Assembly: GCA_964594125.1 (NCBI GenBank)
Contig: CAZQLL010000003.1
Span: forward strand, 134,401-198,400
Source of the DNA: CAVRZJ01 sp964594125
GTDB lineage: Bacteria > Acidobacteriota > Thermoanaerobaculia > Thermoanaerobaculales > Thermoanaerobaculaceae
Direction: 5' to 3'
Length of the DNA: 64,000 nt
The position numbers and the translations under genes are program-made. Below the pieces are notes generated by a model, which did no database searches, had not been told where the DNA came from, and saw only the letters and a program-made list of their open reading frames with translations. Shown piece after piece: positions 60,801 to 64,000 of this stretch. Each line of letters starts with the position of its first letter. Position 1 is the stretch's first letter.

Positions 60801-60990
60801 GCATCGCCGCCTCCTCGCGCGCGTTGGCGATCTTGAGGACGAAGCGCCGCCCGTCCGGCGCGTCGATGCGGACGTTCTGGTCGCGCTCGCTCGGCAGCGG
60901 GTTCGCGTGTCCCTCCACCCCGAACAGCGCGGCAGCCAGCGCCGCCGCGTCCTCCGCCGCGAACCCCGGTGCGTGCTCGACGATGCTCAT
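57862..60990 (-). CDS. Three-domain fusion: APH-like kinase, M23 peptidase, class III aminotransferase
   Basis: 1042 residues, no signal peptide. (1) Residues 20-370, choline/hydroxylysine-kinase-like: catalytic HGDANDYNVL (D207) and metal DFGD (D233). (2) Residues ~445-595, M23/LytM fold with complete zinc site: H468, D471 (HLGVD) and H560 (PHLHL), plus catalytic H558. (3) Residues ~615-1042, PLP enzyme: VNSGSEANDLALRLAR, AYHGHTQ, CIADEVQTGFGR and Schiff-base K880 in TMGKPAGNGHP. The kinase and PLP parts match the vertebrate pair AGPHD1/AGXT2L, where an amino alcohol is phosphorylated and the phosphate then eliminated with ammonia. All active sites are intact. M23 enzymes usually work outside the cell, which makes the fusion odd. 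Start ATG 60990; ends 29 bases into the GT2 gene. Confidence 0.9.
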   Translation of the reverse strand: MSIVEHAPGFAAEDAAALAAALFGVEGHANPLPSERDQNVRIDAPDGRRFVLKIANAREEAAMLEAQNAAMEHAAARGVACQRPLAGRDGLAIHRVDGRDGRRHLVRLLTWLPGTPLAATRPRTDAQRASLGRLMGELDAALAAFDHPAAHRAFHWDPARAAEIVPPLLAGLGDEGRRALVARLLARFERDTLPHLAGLRRGVIHGDANDYNVLVGGADDPLEHNQRIVGLLDFGDMVHGVVAAEPAVAAAYALLGAADPLAAACAVVAGYHAVHPLGEGEIAAAWDLACMRLCLSVCHAADQRRAQPGNDYLSISEAAAWDALERMAAIHPRLAHYALRASCGIEPCPQGGRVAAWLRAHAGSCAPVLDDAVARAGIGTRAGTGTGGAELAREPVHPVDLSIGSPLLTSALLARGDAHAIGAAIAADIAAAGARVGAGGYSEARAIYTGPQFAVDGSPTGERRTVHLGVDVFAPPGTAVHAPLAGTLAAFHDNAAAQDYGPVVLLRHETDDGTPFFTLYGHLSRASLVGKVAGAAVAAGERVGWIGAPPENGDWPPHLHLQVIVDHLDLGLDYPGVAAPSRRRVYLSLSPDPAPLLGSAAPAPRRPARTVEQTLAERRERIGRNLSVSYRRPLKIVRGLGAYLFDDEGRAYLDCVNNVAHVGHCHPRVVAAGARQAAVLNTNTRYLHDSILEYARRLTATLPEPLSVCFFVNSGSEANDLALRLARTATGRDDVIAVDVAYHGHTQALIDVSPYKHDGPGGRGRPPFVQVVPMPDPYRGPHRGGGPGAGRAYAADVGHAIAAINERGGAPAAFIAESLPGCGGQIVFPEGFLADAFARVREAGGVCIADEVQTGFGRVGTHFWAFETQGVAPDIVTMGKPAGNGHPLAVVVTTPAIADAFANGMEYFNTFGGNPVSCEIGLAVLDVIADERLQENARAVGAHLLARLYELADRHQVIGDVRGLGLFLGVELVRDRETRTPAPRVAGYVAERMREAGVLLSTDGPDHNVLKIKPPMVFSRRDADHLADTLAEVLSEDVPSLR

Positions 60991-61120
60991 GCGCGCATCG
61001 TGCCACATCCGCCGTCGCTCGGGGTGCACGTCATGAGCGCCCCGGCGGGGCCCGGCAGGGCCCCCGGCGCTCGAGCGGTGAAGGCGCCGGCCTGCCTTGA
61101 ACGTCGCGCCGCAGGAACCG

Positions 61121-61226
61121 CCATTGTTTCCAGGGTCCCCTTCAATCTGCGGGAGCGCGGGCGCCCTCGCCCGCGCGGGGGCCCTGCCCTGCGGCGCCCG
61201 GGCCGGCGAGGGCGCCGGCCCTCCCG
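61121..61226. repeat. Large dispersed hairpin repeat, copy 3 (best preserved)
   Basis: GGAGCGCGGGCGCCCTCGCC, spacer, then GGGCCGGCGAGGGCGCCGGC and CCTCCC. Arms GGGCGCCCTCGCC and GGCGAGGGCGCC pair over 12-13 bp. Highly similar to 33082-33187 over the full length. Part of a gene-free region 60991-61688. Confidence 0.75.
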
Positions 61227-61302
61227 GTAACCGTCATGGTCCGGGGTGCGCCGCAGGCTCATGGTGAGTGCGAGCAGCGCTACGCCGGACCCGGGCGGTG
61301 AC

Positions 61303-61540
61303 CGTAGGAATGACGAGCGCGGGTGTGGGGCGCGCGCTCCGCGCGCGCTGGTACGGCCCTGCGGGTCTCGCACAGTCGGCGCGGAGCGCCGGCCCCGCTT
61401 TCGCTCCGCCTCGTGCGCCCGGATGGGGGGCGGAGCTCGATCGCCGCGCTTCCCTGGAAGTCCGACGCGCCGGAGGCGCGGAGGACGACAAGGCACTCTT
61501 TCAACGACAAAGAGATCGCAATGACGGTGACGTTCATCGT
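61303..61540. repeat. Repeat-like segment ending in GCAATGACGG
   Basis: Begins GTAGGAATGACGAGCG and ends GAGATCGCAATGACGGTGACG. The latter is the reverse of CCGTCATTGCGATCTC, the end of the widely dispersed GTCATTGCGA repeat, of which a part also sits in icmF at 19989. The interior has long GC palindromes (GCGCGCTCCGCGCGC). No coding signal supported; the rest of the gap 61541-61688 shows only low-complexity GC words. Confidence 0.45.
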
Positions 61541-61688
61541 TCGCGGATGCGAGTGCGCCCGCATGTCTCATCCCTCCGGCGCTCACGGGGAGGCCGCGAG
61601 CCCTCCCCTCCGCGCGACAGCTCAGAGCGGGCTCGCGCCCGCCGCGGGCGCGAGCCCGCGCTCGGAGCTCGTGTTCGTTCCCATTCCG

Positions 61689-63998
61689 TCACTCGTCGCC
61701 GCGGTGCGGCCGCCAGGGCAGGTTCATGCGCTGCAGCAGCGCGGCGTACCGCGGCGTCGAGCGCACCAGGTCGAAGATCGGCATGGAAAGATACGGCAGG
61801 CTCGGGTCGCGCACCTCGTACGCGCGTTCGAGCCAGTCCAGCGTCGCGTCGCCGTCGCCCGCCACGGCATAGAGGAAGGCGATGTCGACCGGCAACGCCC
61901 ACTCCTTCCGATGGCGCTCCGCCAGCGCATCGGCGGCGCGGCGGAAGGCCTCGACGGTGTCGCCCTGTGCCGCGCCCTCATCGAGCGCCGCGAGGAGGCC
62001 GGCGTCGGTGTAGACGAGTTCGAGGTACCTGCGCGCCGCTGCAAGCGCCTCCGGGCGGCGACCCAGGGAAAGGCCGGCCAACCACACGGTGCCCAGCGCC
62101 GCCGGACTGTCGGGCTGCAGCGCGAGTGCCCTTTCCGCGCCGGACACCGCCTCGTCGAAGCTGCGCTCGCAATAGCGCACGTACGCGGCCAGGGTATGGA
62201 AGAGCGCGTTGAACGGGTCGAGTTCGAGCGCGAGCGCGCTGTGCGCCCACGCTTCCTCCCCGCGACCGACGACGACCAGGAAGTGCGCGTAGTACGCGTG
62301 CGCGTTGGCGGCGTTGGGGTTGAGCTCGAGGGTGCGCCGCCACTCCCCCTCCGCGCCCGGCCAGTTCCAGTCGGACCACGTCAGGATCACCGCCAGCGCC
62401 TCGTGGGCCTCCGCGCAGGCGGCGTCGAGCCGGACGGCCTCGAGCGCCGCCGCCTTCGCCCGCGGCACGGCCTCGGAGGGCGGGACCAGGCCCATCTGCT
62501 GGCGCACCGCCCACACCCAGGCAAGCCCCGAGTGGGCGGGCGCATGGGAGGGGTCGGCGACCAGCGCCTTCTCGTAGGCGTGCTGGGCGGCATCCAGCCC
62601 GGCCGGCGTCAGCTTCTTCCACTCGTACGAGCCGACGAGGCACGCCTCGAAGGCCGCGGGGTTCACCGGCCGCCCGCGGGCCAGCCGCTCCCGCTGCGGG
62701 GGCGACAGCCGCAGCCCGATCTCCCTGGCGATCGCCGAGGCGATCTCGCCCTGCAGCACGAGCACGTCGGTGAGGTCCCGCTGGAAGTTCCCCGCCCACA
62801 GGTGCGTGTCGCTGGAGGCGTGGATGAGCTGCGCGGTGATCCGCACCCGGTTCCCGGAGCGCAGCACCGACCCCTCGACGACCCCGTCCACGTTCAACTC
62901 GGCCGCGATCTCCGGGATGGACTTCGCGGACCCCCGATAGCGCATCGCCGAGGTCCTCGAGATCACGCGCACCCCGCCGAGGCACGCCAGCTCCGCGGTC
63001 AGCGCCTCGGTCATGCCGTCGACGAAGTACTCTTGCTCCGGGTCGTTGGAGAGGTTGAGAAGCGGCAGCACCGCCACCGCCCCGATCCGTGTCCTGCCCC
63101 CCCGCGCCCTCCGACCCGCGCCGCCCGTCCGGCGAGGTTCCTTCCCTGGAGATGCGGGGACCTGCATCGCCTCCAGCGCCGAGCACACCTCCCCCGCGCG
63201 CTGGTAGCGGCGGTCCGGCTCCTTCGCCAGGCAGCGCTCGATGATCGCCGCCAGCGCCGGCGGCACGGTCCCCGTCAGCGACCGCGGCGGCTGGCTCAGA
63301 ATCGCCGACGAGAGCTCATACCCCGTGCTCCCCGCAAACGGCCGCGTCCCAGCCGCCATCTCGTACAGCACCACCCCCAGCGCCCACACGTCCGACCGCG
63401 CGTCCGCCGGCTGGCCGCGCAACTGCTCCGGCGCCATGTACGCCAGCGTCCCGATGACCGCCCCGGCCTCTGTGAGCGACCCCTGCGTGAGCGTCGTCGC
63501 CGCCTCGAGATCCTTTCCGAGCAGCGGCTTCGCCAGCCCGAAGTCGAGCACCTTCGCCCGCCCGTCCGGCGTGACGATGACGTTGGCCGCCTTCAGGTCC
63601 CGGTGCACCACGCCGCGCTCGTGCGCGTGCGCGACCGCGTCCGCGATCTGCCGCCCCACGCGCACCACCTCCTCCGCGCCCATCCGCCCCGCCGCCAGGC
63701 GCTCCGACAGCGTCTGCCCCGCCACCAGCTCCATCGCGATGTACGCCTGCCCCCCCGCCTCCCCCACCTCGTGAATCGTGCAGATCCCAGGGTGGTTGAG
63801 CCTCGCCGCCATCCGCGCCTCGCGCAGCAACCGCAGCCGCGCCGTCTCGTCCGCCGACGACACCTCGGGAAGGACCTTGACCGCCACCTCCCGATCCAGC
63901 CGCGGGTCGCGCGCACGGTAGACCTCCCCCATCCCCCCAGCACCCAGACGGGAGACGATCTCGTACGGACCGAGGACGGCGCCGGGCTGGAGGGTCAC
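61689..63998 (-). CDS. Ser/Thr protein kinase with FlgO-like and TPR domains
   Basis: 769 residues. Kinase ~10-275: LGAGGMGEVYRARD, K41 in VAVKVLPE, HRDLKAANV (D134), DFG 152-154, GTLAYMAPEQLRGQPADARSDVWALGVVLYEMAAG. A basic linker (GKEPRRTGGAGRRARGG) follows. Residues ~305-440: TolB/FlgO-like domain (AVLPLLNLSNDPEQEYFVDGMTEALTAELA, GVRVISRTSAMRYRGSAKSIPEIAAEL, VDGVVEGSVLRSGNRVRITAQLI). TPR-like helices to the end (AQHAYEKALVADPSHAPAHSGLAW, EWRRTLELNPNAANAHAYYA). No membrane helix, unlike the kinase at 39243-42392. GTG start at 63998, at the window edge; a start further upstream cannot be excluded. Confidence 0.9.
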   Translation of the reverse strand: MTLQPGAVLGPYEIVSRLGAGGMGEVYRARDPRLDREVAVKVLPEVSSADETARLRLLREARMAARLNHPGICTIHEVGEAGGQAYIAMELVAGQTLSERLAAGRMGAEEVVRVGRQIADAVAHAHERGVVHRDLKAANVIVTPDGRAKVLDFGLAKPLLGKDLEAATTLTQGSLTEAGAVIGTLAYMAPEQLRGQPADARSDVWALGVVLYEMAAGTRPFAGSTGYELSSAILSQPPRSLTGTVPPALAAIIERCLAKEPDRRYQRAGEVCSALEAMQVPASPGKEPRRTGGAGRRARGGRTRIGAVAVLPLLNLSNDPEQEYFVDGMTEALTAELACLGGVRVISRTSAMRYRGSAKSIPEIAAELNVDGVVEGSVLRSGNRVRITAQLIHASSDTHLWAGNFQRDLTDVLVLQGEIASAIAREIGLRLSPPQRERLARGRPVNPAAFEACLVGSYEWKKLTPAGLDAAQHAYEKALVADPSHAPAHSGLAWVWAVRQQMGLVPPSEAVPRAKAAALEAVRLDAACAEAHEALAVILTWSDWNWPGAEGEWRRTLELNPNAANAHAYYAHFLVVVGRGEEAWAHSALALELDPFNALFHTLAAYVRYCERSFDEAVSGAERALALQPDSPAALGTVWLAGLSLGRRPEALAAARRYLELVYTDAGLLAALDEGAAQGDTVEAFRRAADALAERHRKEWALPVDIAFLYAVAGDGDATLDWLERAYEVRDPSLPYLSMPIFDLVRSTPRYAALLQRMNLPWRPHRGDE

Positions 63999-64000
63999 TG

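Noticed and set aside
60991..61688. Several frames of 80-120 codons in the repeat-rich gap
   Set aside because: All three frames on both strands are open in part through palindromes; no protein similarity or start signal stands out.
1..64000. tRNA, rRNA and riboswitch genes
   Set aside because: The gaps between genes were read for cloverleaf ends, conserved rRNA words and B12-box sequence; none found, although a covariance search was not possible.

Overview
The window is 64 kb of very GC-rich (roughly 70-75 % by eye) bacterial chromosome carrying about 52 genes, read on both strands in short operons. No rRNA, tRNA, CRISPR array, prophage or insertion sequence was found. A tricorn core protease, a fused B12-dependent acyl-CoA mutase (IcmF), two very large Ser/Thr protein kinases with TPR or FlgO-like domains, a secreted penicillin acylase, many hypothetical exported proteins and abundant small palindromic repeats suggest an environmental heterotroph of the Acidobacteriota or old 'Deltaproteobacteria' type. 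That placement is an inference, since no phylogenetic marker is present.

Layout. 0-6.9 kb: a methyltransferase of the homocysteine type, nadC-nadB (NAD synthesis), a gamma-glutamyltranspeptidase, an HD protein and an exported protein. 6.9-14.8 kb: a BON protein, then a Cpx-like envelope-stress block (sensor kinase, response regulator, exported protein, Spy/CpxP chaperone, MacA-MacB-permease efflux pump) with a shared candidate operator. 14.9-20.2 kb: a TPR lipoprotein and icmF, whose linkers carry in-frame repeat insertions. 20.3-26.7 kb: amidase, YcaQ-type DNA glycosylase, EfpL elongation factor, penicillin acylase. 27-33 kb: small enzymes, a cyclophilin, a lone peptide-binding protein, a DinB-like protein and an M20 peptidase. 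33-39 kb: VapBC, DUF2231-type membrane proteins, acyl-CoA dehydrogenase, and an HxlR regulator divergent from a DJ-1/PfpI protein and an F420/NADP-type reductase. 39-46.6 kb: TPR kinase, DUF5674 pair, MFS antiporter and a decaying area with a duplicated gene fragment and a HicBA system whose toxin has a stop codon. 46.7-53.7 kb: tricorn protease, a frameshifted SDR, a DUF2911-TPR protein and a class C beta-lactamase-like hydrolase. 53.8-57.9 kb: sugar and glycan genes (GT4, WlbA, WlbB, GT2). 57.9-64 kb: a three-domain fusion (kinase, M23 peptidase, class III aminotransferase) and a second kinase.

Three themes recur. (1) Envelope maintenance: Cpx-like signalling, Spy, efflux, amidase, M23 and beta-lactamase-like proteins. 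(2) Peptide and amino-acid salvage: tricorn, GGT, penicillin acylase, M20, peptide-binding protein and the kinase/phospho-lyase fusion. (3) A genome dense in dispersed repeats of at least five families, several nested in each other and some inside genes. The observations most worth pursuing are the in-frame repeat invasion of icmF, the CTG-start ycaQ gene directly behind efpL, the shared operator of the Cpx-like block, the triple fusion enzyme, and the HicA nonsense and SDR frameshift lesions.
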